From contig CAXAHJ010000002.1 in NCBI GenBank assembly GCA_963968595.1, positions 46,828 to 110,827 of the forward strand: a stretch of DNA of 64,000 bases, given 5' to 3'. The stretch comes from GCA-2730975 sp937893275 (lineage in GTDB: Bacteria > Verrucomicrobiota > Verrucomicrobiia > Opitutales > Seribacteraceae). The position numbers were made by a program, and so were the translations under genes. The notes below the pieces were generated by a model. The model saw nothing but the letters and a program-made list of their open reading frames with translations. It was not told the origin of the DNA and did not search any database. Shown piece by piece: positions 43,022 to 53,200 of the stretch; within the stretch, counting starts at the first letter, position 1, and every line of letters starts with the position of its first letter.

Positions 43022-45217
43022 ATGGCAAACGCGTTGCGACGGAAATTCAAAGGCTTCCATTTGGAATCGATGCCTCTGGTTGTTCTTGTTTTGCAGGGCG
43101 CGATAGATTCTGCTTTCGCCAAGGCACAAAACACCGTGGATTTCACCAGCGACATATTGCCACTTATGAGTCGTATGGGTTGTAACGGGGCGGCGTGCCA
43201 CGGAAAAGCTGAAGGACAAAATGGATTCAAATTGTCCGTGTTCGAACATGATCCAGAAAGTGATTTCAACGCGCTTACGATGGATAGCCGTGGTCGTCGC
43301 ATATTACCGACTGCTCCGGAGCAGAGCTTATTGCTTCGCAAGATCACCGGAGAGGTCGGGCACGGCGGCGGCATTCGAGTGACAAAGGAAACTTCGGCAT
43401 ACAAGTTGTTGCGCAAGTGGATTGCGAACGGAAATCCCTTTTCCATTGAGGGAAAGTCAAAACTCGAGAAAGTCAGACTGGATCCCGCTCGACGATCGAT
43501 GCGATTCGGAGAAAAAATTCAGTTGAAGGTGCTGGCGGACTTTGATGATGGTTCCACCCGGGACGTGAGCTGGTTGTCGATGTTTCACTCAAATGACGAA
43601 GGCATGGCCACGGTGAGCGAGGATGGCAAAGTGGCCATCGGTGACTCGGTCGGCCAAGTATCGCTAATGGCCCGGTATCGCGGGAAGGTGGCTGTTTTTC
43701 AAGCCATCGTTCCGCAAACGGGTCCGAAGGTGGCGTATCCGGAAATACCGACGAATAACTTTATAGACGAACTGGTGGGACGACAGCTAAAGCGTCTTAA
43801 TATTGCACCTTCGGGCTTGGCCAACGACGCAACCTTCATTCGGCGAGCATACCTCGATCTCATTGGTCGACTGCCGACGGCACGGGAAGCCGAAGCCTTT
43901 CTGAAAGAGGAAATGGTAGACCGGCGTTTAAAATTGGTGGACGGGCTTTTATCGCGACCGGAGTTTGCTGATTTCTGGGCCCTTCGGTGGTCGGACTTGC
44001 TCAGGGTGGATCGGCTCAAGTTGGGCCACGAGAACGCCCATGAGTACTACCGCTGGATTCACCAGTCGTTGGCGACCGACAAACCCTTGAATAAGATGGT
44101 TCGCGAACTTCTGACTGCCGATGGACCGTTGAATGAACAGCCTGCCGGATACTTTTTCCGCACTGCGAAAAGCACGGGCGAGATGTCTGCAATGGCGGCT
44201 CAGGTGTTCTTGGGAGTGCGACTGACTTGCGCGGAATGCCATCAACACCCTTACGATCGCTGGACACAAAAGGACTACCATGCCATGCGTGGCTTTTTTC
44301 AGCAGGTGAAGACAAAGGAATCAGCTGCGGGCTTGGCCCTTCTTGCGAATGGCAACCCAGTCATTAAGCATCCACGCACAGGCAAGGTCATACACCCCTA
44401 CCCTCTAGGCGCATCCATGCCCGATAAACCGCCGGAGGGTGATCGACGCATTGCATTGTCTGATTGGTTAACTGCTCCCGAAAATCCTTGGTTCGCTCGA
44501 AACTTGGCCAATCGTATCTGGGCCCATCTGCTCGGGAATGGTCTGGTTGCGCCAGTGGACGATCTTCGAGAGACTAATCCGCCGAGCAATCCGGAACTGC
44601 TCGACGAATTGGCGAAGCACCTCATCAAAAGCAAGTACGATCTCAAGGCAATGATTCGGCTCGTTACTGCATCTCGCACCTATCAGCTTTCATCCAAGCC
44701 GAACGACAGCAATTTTCGCGATGAGAAAAATTTCTCTAGGTCGCTTTTTCGACGACTTCCTGCCGAAGTGCTGATGGATGCGGTGTGCGACGTGACAGGT
44801 GTGCCGGAGAAGTACGACGGCATGCCTAGCGGTTACCGGGCGGTGCAGTTGTGGGATAGCCAAGTGAGGCACTATTTTCTTAAGCTTTTTGGCCGTCCCG
44901 GGCGTTCGACGGTTTGTGAATGCGAACGCGTTACCGGGGCTACTATCGCCCAGTCGCTACATCTCATGAACTCCCCCAACTTGCAGCGAAAGCTCTCCCA
45001 TCCGAGCGGTACCGTCCAGCGCCTCTTGCTTCGTCATACCGAAGACGCTGAACTCGTAAAGGAACTCTACCTCGCATGCTACAGTCGGAAGCCCACAACG
45101 GAGGAGACCCGAATTGCCATTGACTATATACCCAAAGACAATCTCTTACGCGAAAAAGCGGTACAGGATCTCGTTTGGTCTTTGCTTAACTCACTGGAAT
45201 TCATCTTTAACCATTGA
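43022..45217 (+). CDS. DUF1549/DUF1553 domain protein with Ig-like domain
   Basis: About 731 residues with a signal-like N-terminus (FHLESMPLVVLVLQGAIDSA). Residues 35-140 carry ILPLMSRMGCNGAACHGKA, a CX4CH motif usual in the DUF1549 family's N-terminal cytochrome-like part. Residues about 145-230 (FGEKIQLKVLADFDDGSTRD) form a BIG2-like Ig fold. DUF1549 follows (FIDELVGRQLKRLNIAPSGL, ADFWALRWSDLLRVDR), with a CAECHQHPYDRW haem-like motif near 405, then DUF1553 (NLANRIWAHLLGNGLVAPVD). The frame extends to TTG 42854, but ATG 43022 starts the signal. It is paired with the DUF1501 gene 40 bp downstream, the standard PVC module. Function unknown, periplasmic. Confidence 0.85.
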   Translation: MANALRRKFKGFHLESMPLVVLVLQGAIDSAFAKAQNTVDFTSDILPLMSRMGCNGAACHGKAEGQNGFKLSVFEHDPESDFNALTMDSRGRRILPTAPEQSLLLRKITGEVGHGGGIRVTKETSAYKLLRKWIANGNPFSIEGKSKLEKVRLDPARRSMRFGEKIQLKVLADFDDGSTRDVSWLSMFHSNDEGMATVSEDGKVAIGDSVGQVSLMARYRGKVAVFQAIVPQTGPKVAYPEIPTNNFIDELVGRQLKRLNIAPSGLANDATFIRRAYLDLIGRLPTAREAEAFLKEEMVDRRLKLVDGLLSRPEFADFWALRWSDLLRVDRLKLGHENAHEYYRWIHQSLATDKPLNKMVRELLTADGPLNEQPAGYFFRTAKSTGEMSAMAAQVFLGVRLTCAECHQHPYDRWTQKDYHAMRGFFQQVKTKESAAGLALLANGNPVIKHPRTGKVIHPYPLGASMPDKPPEGDRRIALSDWLTAPENPWFARNLANRIWAHLLGNGLVAPVDDLRETNPPSNPELLDELAKHLIKSKYDLKAMIRLVTASRTYQLSSKPNDSNFRDEKNFSRSLFRRLPAEVLMDAVCDVTGVPEKYDGMPSGYRAVQLWDSQVRHYFLKLFGRPGRSTVCECERVTGATIAQSLHLMNSPNLQRKLSHPSGTVQRLLLRHTEDAELVKELYLACYSRKPTTEETRIAIDYIPKDNLLREKAVQDLVWSLLNSLEFIFNH

Positions 45218-45257
45218 AGGTCTTGAGATAACTTTAAATCGATGAGGAATTCCAATT

Positions 45258-46589
45258 ATGACTGAGAAAAGATTCTGCGATGGTTGGGGTAGACGAGACT
45301 TCCTCCGAATAGGCGCGACAGGGGCCTTGGGGCTGAACATGTCACTCCCCAAGCTGCTACAAGCCGAGGCCTCCGGAAACTCGCTTACGGCAAAGAAAGA
45401 CATCTCTTTCATTTTTGTTTTCCTCAAGGGGGGGCTTAGCACCATCGATACGTTCGACATGAAGCCAGATGCCCCGAGCGAAATCCGCGGGCCGTTTCAA
45501 TCGATTCCCTCCAATGTTCCGGGTACCCGCGTTTGTGAAAAAATTCCTAACATCGCCAAGGTGATGGACAAGTTTTCGATCATTCGATCATTCACTCACC
45601 GGAATGCCGGACACGGACCTGCAGACCATTACATGCTTACGGGGTATCATCCCCTTGGTGGCTTCGACGTAGGGCTGAAACCCAACAACCAGCACCCTGC
45701 CATGGGGTCCGTCATTTCTCACAAACTTGGACCGCGAGGCGCCATCCCGCCGTATGTTTGCCTGCCGAACATGCACAACAGCGGAAGTTCAGCCTATCTG
45801 GGACCCGAGGCAGCACCATTCACGATTGAGGCGGATCCCAGTTCCCCGGGATTTGCCGTACCGGACATGCATCCCCCGTTCTCGATCGAGGCCAAACGCA
45901 TTGATGACCGGCGAAGCCTTTTGTCAAAGGTGGATCGCTTTCACAAAAGCATGGAAGCGAAAGCGAACCGAGGTACCCGGGAACTTGGTGTCTTTGCCCA
46001 ACGAGCCACGGAATTGATGACGAGCAAGGCGGCCAAGCAGGCCTTCGACATCAACAAGGAATCCGATGGACTTCGCGATGCCTACGGTCGCAACACGCTC
46101 GGCCAATCCTGCCTTATGGCCCGCCGCCTAGTGGAGGCCGGCGTTCGATGCGTGACCGTCGAGCATTCCAATTGGGACACCCACTACCACAATTTCCAAA
46201 CCCTCCAAGATGACCTATTGCCGAAGTTCGACCAAGCGATCCCCACGCTCTTCAAGGATCTTGACTCGCGAGGACTTCTCCAGAACACCCTCGTTTTGCT
46301 AACCGGCGAATTCGGTCGCACCCCAAAGATCAACGATTCCGCCGGGCGAGATCACTGGAGTCGTTGTTTTACGGTAGCGTTGGCAGGAGCAGGCATCAAA
46401 GGCGGTCGCGTGTTGGGCAAAAGCGACAAGTGGGCCATGGATCCAGCGGAAGATCCCTATGGCCCCGAAGACCTTTGCGCCACGGTCTACAACCGCATGG
46501 GTATTGATCCGCGAAGCGAGATGCACACACCGGATGGTCGGCCAATTATGCTTACCAACAACGGCAGAGTAATTAAGGATTTGCTGTAA
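45258..46589 (+). CDS. DUF1501 domain protein, Tat-exported
   Basis: A 443-residue protein with a Tat signal (GRRDFLRIGATG near residues 12-23). Family landmarks: FLKGGLSTIDTFDMKPDAP, RSFTHRNAGHGPADHYMLTG, GVRCVTVEHSNWDTHYHN, TLVLLTGEFGRTPKIND and GRDHWSRCFTVALAGAGIKG. DUF1501 proteins share the alkaline-phosphatase/sulfatase fold and a metal-binding site (Asp/His); their reaction is not established. It starts 40 bp after the DUF1549/DUF1553 gene and ends 2 bp before the PPC gene, so the three are one operon. Confidence 0.9.
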   Translation: MTEKRFCDGWGRRDFLRIGATGALGLNMSLPKLLQAEASGNSLTAKKDISFIFVFLKGGLSTIDTFDMKPDAPSEIRGPFQSIPSNVPGTRVCEKIPNIAKVMDKFSIIRSFTHRNAGHGPADHYMLTGYHPLGGFDVGLKPNNQHPAMGSVISHKLGPRGAIPPYVCLPNMHNSGSSAYLGPEAAPFTIEADPSSPGFAVPDMHPPFSIEAKRIDDRRSLLSKVDRFHKSMEAKANRGTRELGVFAQRATELMTSKAAKQAFDINKESDGLRDAYGRNTLGQSCLMARRLVEAGVRCVTVEHSNWDTHYHNFQTLQDDLLPKFDQAIPTLFKDLDSRGLLQNTLVLLTGEFGRTPKINDSAGRDHWSRCFTVALAGAGIKGGRVLGKSDKWAMDPAEDPYGPEDLCATVYNRMGIDPRSEMHTPDGRPIMLTNNGRVIKDLL

Positions 46590-46591
46590 TC

Positions 46592-48916
46592 GTGAAGCGA
46601 GCTACCTCCATCATCGCTCTGGGGTTGGCCGTATCAGCACAAGCCGAACCACCGGGCATAGAGTATGTTTTTCCTGCTGGTGGCCAGAAAGGAACAACTG
46701 TTCAAGTGCACGTGGGGGGGTATTACTTTCACGGAGAAGCCAATTTTGAAATGCTTGGGACTGGCGTAAAGTATAAGTCCTCGATCAAACGGATCGAGAC
46801 GATCTGGTTTGAGGGCCCCATGATTCAACAACCGTTGTCCTCCAAGAAAGAGGGCTATCCAAAGGACCATTTGGGTGAAATATCGATCCATGATGAAGCA
46901 CAAATTGGGCACCGTCTCTGGCGGTGCCGAACCTCGCAGGGAGTCACGCGCCCGCTCAAATTCGTGATTGGCGACCTTCCCGAGATCACTGAAGTTGAAG
47001 TCGCGGGCAATCCCATTGCCAAAGAGGTGGCCTTGCCCGTCACCATAAATGGTCGCATCTTCCCACGTGAGGACGTCGACCTCTGGACCTTCGAGGCAAA
47101 AGCCGGCGAAACCATTGTTTGCGATCCGGCTGCCAAACGGTTCGGCTCTCCCCTTGCAGCCGTAATGTTTATTCGGGATTCAGAGGGGAATTCCATCCAA
47201 ACGAAAAAGGTCCTGAAAGGTGGCGATTCCGTTTATTGGTTCAAGGTACCGAAAACAGGACGTTACGAGGCAAGCATTCACGATGCCCGGTTCGAAGGCT
47301 TGCAGAATCACGTTTACAGGCTAACCATAAAGAGAGCACCTCACCTCATCTCCGTCTACCCTCTTGGTGGTCGACGTGGTTCCTCCTTTCAAGCTGAATT
47401 AATTGGTCCCGGCCTCACGGGAGAGATGGCCGAGATCGGATTGAAAGGTGACTCGGAACATCGCCAAACCATCACAATCAAGAGCTTTGGACATGCCACC
47501 TTTGCCATTGGCGAACACCCCGAACACCTGGAACCTGCGAAGTCGCCCGTTTCCGTGCCCTCAGTGCTAAACGGTCGTATCCTCAAGCCAGGAGAAATCG
47601 ACAAGTGGCTAATCGCGATGAAGGAGAAGGAAGCCGTCACCCTAGAGCTTTTAGCATCAGCGCTCGGCAGTCCTCTGGACTCCGTGTTGGAAGTGTTGGA
47701 CGAGGAAGGCAAACAACTGAGCACCAACGACGACAGCGCAAAAGGCCAACTGGACTCGAAACTGGAATTCACCGCTCCTAAGGGCGGTGTTTACACCCTG
47801 GCAGTCAAAGACCGTTTCGCCTCTCGCGGGGGGGCCTCCTTCGCCTATCGACTGACCGTAACGCCCCTGTCTGCCCAACCTGATTTCTCTCTCACTCTCG
47901 CCGACTCGCACTTAAACGTCGTACGCTCCACCGACCCCATCACGGACGAGACCAAGCCTGCGGGATCCAAGCTGCGCGTTTCGGTGGATAGAAAAGGAGG
48001 GTTCAAGAAGGAGGTGTTCGTAACCGTCGATGGACTGCCTCCGGGCGTAAAGGTTTTCAACTCAATCATTGCTGCGAAAAAAAACTTCACAGACCTGCAA
48101 TTCACGATTCCACCCAAAACAAGAGTCGCCATTCACCGACTGACCGTTAAAGGCACCGGCGACGTCGGCGACCATAACGCCACACGCTCTGCCTCTGTTC
48201 CGGAAGGCTTGGATCATCTCCTGTGCGGAATTGCACCTTCCGTTCCCTTCAAGCATCAAGGTCAATACCTGTTCCTTACGGGTACACCTAGCGGTTCCAC
48301 TTATCACCGTCCCTACGCACTGGATAGAGGTGGTTTCGAAGGCCCATTAATCGCCCGTCTAGCCGACAGGCAGATTCGCCACCTTCAAGGCGTCACAGAC
48401 CGCGTGTTGGAAATTCCGCCGGGAAAGAAAGATTTCAAGTTTCCCATAGCGTTGCCTTATCGCATTGAGATCGGTCGTACAAGTCGTGTGCAAGTAATGC
48501 TGGTAGGCGAAATCACAGATTTCGACAAAACGAAGCACACGGTCAGCTACACTTCTAACGAACGTGATGACCAGTTCATCTGCGTCCCTTCCGCCGGATT
48601 AGTCTCCCTTGAGACGACTAACGACTCCTTCTCCCTTCCTTCCAACGACGCCTTTACTATTTCCGTTAACATCCGTCGGGCCAAAAATGTCTTGAAGCGA
48701 CCCATGTTAGTCGAACTGGTTCAACCCGACCATGCTCGAGGTATCCTTGCAGAAGCCGTTGAATTGGCGCCTGGTCAAGAAATCGCCACCCTAAAAGTTA
48801 TGACCACTGAATCTCCGGGTCCCCTTAACGCTCCCTTTACCATTCGCGCCCGGACAATCGATGCTCCGCGCCATGTCGCCGAGAAAAAAATCGAGTTTGT
48901 TCCACCCATCAAATAA
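46592..48916 (+). CDS. Exported PPC-domain protein
   Basis: A 774-residue protein with a signal peptide (about 1-18, VSAQAEPP). The N-terminal 95 residues include YVFPAGGQKGTTVQVHVGGY, an IPT/TIG-like Ig fold. Two or more bacterial pre-peptidase C-terminal (PPC) domains follow: INGRIFPREDVDLWTFEAKAG near 150 and LNGRILKPGEIDKWLIAMKEKE near 330, each with LLASALGSPLDSVLEVLDEEG-like strands. The rest has beta-sandwich repeats. Such proteins accompany DUF1501/DUF1549 pairs in PVC bacteria and probably display on the surface. The start is GTG, 2 bp after the previous stop. Confidence 0.82.
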   Translation: MKRATSIIALGLAVSAQAEPPGIEYVFPAGGQKGTTVQVHVGGYYFHGEANFEMLGTGVKYKSSIKRIETIWFEGPMIQQPLSSKKEGYPKDHLGEISIHDEAQIGHRLWRCRTSQGVTRPLKFVIGDLPEITEVEVAGNPIAKEVALPVTINGRIFPREDVDLWTFEAKAGETIVCDPAAKRFGSPLAAVMFIRDSEGNSIQTKKVLKGGDSVYWFKVPKTGRYEASIHDARFEGLQNHVYRLTIKRAPHLISVYPLGGRRGSSFQAELIGPGLTGEMAEIGLKGDSEHRQTITIKSFGHATFAIGEHPEHLEPAKSPVSVPSVLNGRILKPGEIDKWLIAMKEKEAVTLELLASALGSPLDSVLEVLDEEGKQLSTNDDSAKGQLDSKLEFTAPKGGVYTLAVKDRFASRGGASFAYRLTVTPLSAQPDFSLTLADSHLNVVRSTDPITDETKPAGSKLRVSVDRKGGFKKEVFVTVDGLPPGVKVFNSIIAAKKNFTDLQFTIPPKTRVAIHRLTVKGTGDVGDHNATRSASVPEGLDHLLCGIAPSVPFKHQGQYLFLTGTPSGSTYHRPYALDRGGFEGPLIARLADRQIRHLQGVTDRVLEIPPGKKDFKFPIALPYRIEIGRTSRVQVMLVGEITDFDKTKHTVSYTSNERDDQFICVPSAGLVSLETTNDSFSLPSNDAFTISVNIRRAKNVLKRPMLVELVQPDHARGILAEAVELAPGQEIATLKVMTTESPGPLNAPFTIRARTIDAPRHVAEKKIEFVPPIK

Positions 48917-49082
48917 TTTGATTGCTCTTTAAGGACCAATCTCGGCCATCTCCATAACACAACCGTACGATTTCGAACCACTTTTGGGGAGAAGGAAGGA
49001 AACTGTCGGTTTTCAAAGCTAAGTTTTTATTTTCCTGTTGAAAATGTTGCGTATCCGGAAAGACGAGGCCATCACTCTCTAG

Positions 49083-50012
49083 ATGCCTAGCTTTCGTATA
49101 AGAACCATGACATCCGACGATTGGGTCGAGGTCGCTGAAATGATTCATGTCTCCCTCAATTACTGGTATGCTAGCAAGGGGGATGGTCCAAAGTTGAAAT
49201 GCGGTCCCGAGCACGTCCAGCTGCACTGCCAAGTGAACGAGGCCCTAGATCCCGGGCGTTGTCTCGTGGCCGAGATGGATAGCACGGGAAGACTGGCTGC
49301 CTGTTGCTTTTACCATCCTAGAGAGAGGCATGTTTCCCTTGGCATTATGGTGGCGCACCCGAATTACTTCGGTACGGGTGCAGCCAAGGCCATTCTCGGC
49401 GAGGTCATCGCATTTGCCGAAAAGGAAGAAAAACCCCTGCGTCTCGTTTCAAGCGCTATGAATCTGGATTCGTTCTCGCTCTACAATCGAGCTGGATTCG
49501 TGCCTTACGCCATGTTTCAAGACATGCTCATCGACGTACCCTCCGAGGGACTCGACTTGCCGGAGATCGAGGGAGTGGAGGTAAGAACAGGGCGAGTAGA
49601 GGACGCTCCTGCAATGGCTGCTCTAGAACGAGAAATCAGCGGTATCGAAAGAGAGAGCGATTTTCGCCACTTCTTGGAGAATCGCGAGGATATCTGGCAC
49701 GTGTCTGTCACCGAGGACGCTTCGGGTGGACTCAACGGTTTCCTTTGTTCGGTCACTCATCCCGGTTGCTCTCTAATAGGTCCCGGAGTTTCTCGCAACG
49801 ACCAACAAGCTGCCGGCCTTTTAAGGGTGGTGCTCAATCACGAACCAGGACGAACCCGCGTCTGGCTCGCCCCTTGCGATAAAACCGAACTCGTGCAGAC
49901 CTGCTATTCTTGGGGAGCACGCAATTGCGAGCTCCATACGGCCCAAGTGTTAGGCGAGAAATATAATATTTCGGGCGTAATAATGCCAACCTTTATGCCT
50001 GAGACTTGGTAG
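49083..50012 (+). CDS. Tandem-GNAT acetyltransferase-like protein
   Basis: A 309-residue protein of two GNAT halves. The first (residues 1-145) shows VSLGIMVAHPNYFGTGAAKA, the acetyl-CoA-binding motif A, and SFSLYNRAGFVPYAMFQDML at its end. The second half (from VEVRTGRVEDAPAMAALERE) has a degenerate motif A (VSRNDQQAAGLLRVVLN) and may only be structural. Acceptor substrate unknown. Upstream is 166 bp without genes; downstream is the flagellin promoter region. Confidence 0.8.
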   Translation: MPSFRIRTMTSDDWVEVAEMIHVSLNYWYASKGDGPKLKCGPEHVQLHCQVNEALDPGRCLVAEMDSTGRLAACCFYHPRERHVSLGIMVAHPNYFGTGAAKAILGEVIAFAEKEEKPLRLVSSAMNLDSFSLYNRAGFVPYAMFQDMLIDVPSEGLDLPEIEGVEVRTGRVEDAPAMAALEREISGIERESDFRHFLENREDIWHVSVTEDASGGLNGFLCSVTHPGCSLIGPGVSRNDQQAAGLLRVVLNHEPGRTRVWLAPCDKTELVQTCYSWGARNCELHTAQVLGEKYNISGVIMPTFMPETW

Positions 50013-50121
50013 CCGTCGTGCTGCGCGTTTCGCAAGTGCTTGTTTTCGAGCGTATTGCGTAAGTGCAGCTTCGTTCTTTTGTCCATTATAAAATTTGGTT
50101 AATTTTGTAATAGGTTTATGT

Positions 50122-50148
50122 TAAATTTCTTTAAATAACTGTCGATAC
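50122..50148 (+). promoter_or_regulatory. Candidate sigma-28 (FliA-type) flagellin promoter
   Basis: TAAATTTC (50122-50129), an 11-bp spacer, and GTCGATAC (50141-50148) resemble the sigma-28 consensus TAAAGTTT-N11-GCCGATAA with exact spacing. It lies 102 bp upstream of the flagellin start, in an AT-rich 237-bp gap with nothing else in it. The fit was judged by eye only. Confidence 0.55.
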
Positions 50149-50249
50149 TATAGAGTACTCTAGAAACTATTATGGTTTTTATGGTTCTTTATATTGAATA
50201 TCTACTATATTAATTCGGATGGGCTCTTCAGGGCGAACGGCGTCGCATA

Positions 50250-53200
50250 ATGCAAATGCACGCCATATCGACTACTCGTCAGTCGCTCGGATATATCGAG
50301 CGGGCGGGAGACAACCTGTCCCAAAGCCTGAAGCGTCTCTCGTCGGGGTCCAAGATCACGCATTCGGGAGACGATGCAGCAAGTCTTGCCGTATCCTTGA
50401 AGCTTGGGTCGGCCATACATCGCTCGGGAGCGTTGGCAAAAAACATTCAGAACGGTAACTCCTTCCTGGAAACGCAGGACTCGGCTCACCAGCACCTCGG
50501 GACCATCATAACGCGCATGGCTGAGCTGCGCACCCGATTCGATGATCCCACGCTCAATACCCAAGACGGTAAAAACCTCAACCACGAGTTCAAGGAACTT
50601 CAGCAAGAGGCCAAGTCCTTGTCGGCAAAGAAGTTCAACGGGATCAGCCTCTTTTCCTCCGAAAGCGATTCCGCCAGCCAATTACGCGTAAATACGGCCG
50701 TTGACGGTAAAAACACTTCCAGTTCAATCACCAGAAACGCTTTTTTCAAGGCCATCCTGGAGAATTCCTCCACCGGTTCTTCCGTCGGAGACACTTTCAC
50801 CACGCAGGCCACCTTTGGATCTTATTCGGGCACGGTTACCCCCACGGCAGGCTCGACGCCCAACCAAACGGTAAGCGGCGCAGGGGGAACCGCCCCTGAT
50901 CAAACAGTAAACGCTCTCCAGGGTTCCACTCCCGGGCAAGTGATAAACGGCGTTGTCGGGGGCACCGTTTCCGCGCAAGTCGTCAATGCCCTGCAGGGAA
51001 CTACGACTACGCAAGTAGTGAAAGGAACGGTGGGCGGGACTACTCCGGCTCAGACCGTGAACGGCGCGCAGGGCGCCACGCCCGATCAAATCATCAAGGC
51101 GGTTCAAGGTTCGGCCGGTTCGGTCACCCTGGTTGCCCCGCAAAAGGGAACGCCCCCCACCCCATTCACCCTAAACAGTACGCCGAATGCAACGCCCGAT
51201 CTGCTCTGGAAAAGCAGATTCGACATGAGTAGTGTCGATGGCTTTGGAGGTGCTAGTCCCGTTATCGATAATGGGAGAATCATCATACAAAACAGGGATG
51301 GTAATAATACCAAAATTTTCAATTTGGATTCCCGAGACGGAAGAAAAATTACAGAATATGAGCTTAATGCTCAGAGTGGTCGTTTTGCAGAGGTTTCCGC
51401 CGACACCTTGTATTGTGGCAATGGCACCTCCAACGAACTCCTGGCATTCGACAAGGCGACCGGCGCCGAGAAATGGAGAGTCAATCTAGGAGGCCCGGTG
51501 TGGAACAAGCCTTTGGTTGGACAGGATGGTAACGTTTACGTTGGATCCAATGGTGCCGGGGGTGGCTTGTTCAGCATCGATCCCGGAGGAAATATCTTAT
51601 GGAATACTCCGCTCGGATCCGCTACTTTTCATGGTCGTGGTGGTTTCACACAGGCAAATGACGGCACTTTATATCTTGCCGGCAGAGGAGGAGCCTTAAG
51701 GGCAGTCAATCCTGTCGACGGTTCCGAGGTATGGCAAAATGGGCCTCTTGGCGATATGCGTGGTCAAGCTGTAGTCGCTCCCGATCAATCGGTCATAGTC
51801 AACGCAGGAGACGGGACCACGTACGCATTCAACCCCGATGGTTCAGCCAAATGGACCTATGCAAACGGTAGTCCAGTGCAAAATCGGCCAGCCGTAGCGC
51901 CTTCGGGTAATGTGTTTCTTACCCAAACCAGTTTGGACGCATTGGACTCGAACGGAAACCTCTTATGGAGTTTGGCCGGCAACGGTTACATCGGCGCGTC
52001 AAGTCCCGTCTATGAAGCTTCGACGGATACGGTATATGTTACCCAAGGACCTAGTCCAGGCTCTGTCATTGCCGTGGACGCTACCTCGGGCACCGAGAAG
52101 TGGCGTTACACAACGGGTGGCAAAGTCTGGTCCACTCCCGCATTAGACGCCAACGGGAACCTGTACGTAGCTAACAACAATGGCGATTTCTTCGCCATCT
52201 CCACCATCGGACCTCCCGCCGACTTGACCAACGTCGGTTCCGGTTACGATCTCGCCAAAGCAGCTCCCGGGGTCGTCATCGATGGAGCGGACAAGGGTTC
52301 CCTCACCGCGACTGCCACGGTAAACGGGGACGGTACCTTAAACGTCGCTTTCTCGGGCAGAGCTTCGGGCACGGGCAACCTGACCGTGACCGTAATGGAC
52401 ACGGCGGATACGCCACCTTTGAATGCTTCGGCCGGATCCAACTACCTTCCCACCGAGACGGCTCCCGGAGTCCGCGTCCTGGCCGACGGGATTGCATCCA
52501 AGCCCGCCTCCCTAAAGACCGGACTGGTGGCCTTGTTCGATGGAGACGCCGCTGCGCCAGCCGGAGGCGGCGCGGTAGCGGACGCCTCGGGAGCCGGGAA
52601 CAATGGGACCGTTGCGTCGGCTCAGGCTCCGACGCAAGAGACCAAGGATCGCCGAACGGGAGCCGGAGCATACGTTTTCGACGGAGCCAACGACAAGATC
52701 CTGCTCGGCGACTTGCCCGAGTTGAGCCAAGGTAACGAGTTGACGGTATCCGCCTGGGTATACCGCAACGATACCGGCGACGACAGAATCGTGTGCAAAT
52801 CCCCAAGCACCAACGTCGTAGACCACATTTTCAGCCTAGGCGTAACGAGCGCCGGTGGCGGGCAAAGCAGAATAACGGCCCGAATCGGCACCGATGAAAT
52901 GGATGCGACCAACCTCAATGGTTCCCTGACCTTCCCAACGAACGAGTGGACGCACTTATCCATGTCCTACGATGGAATGAAGGTGCGGACTTTCGTGAAC
53001 GGAGCTCAAGACCCAAACGTCCATGACGTGAGGGGCAACCTGAAGTCGTCTTTCGATCTCGTAACCATAGGGAACGTAAACAACGGCGCCGACAGGCACT
53101 TCAACGGCAAGCTCGACGACGTCGGCATCTGGAACCGGGCCTTGACTGCCGCGGAGATACAGTCTCTCGCAGGTCCGGGCAACTTGACGGCCGCCGCCAC

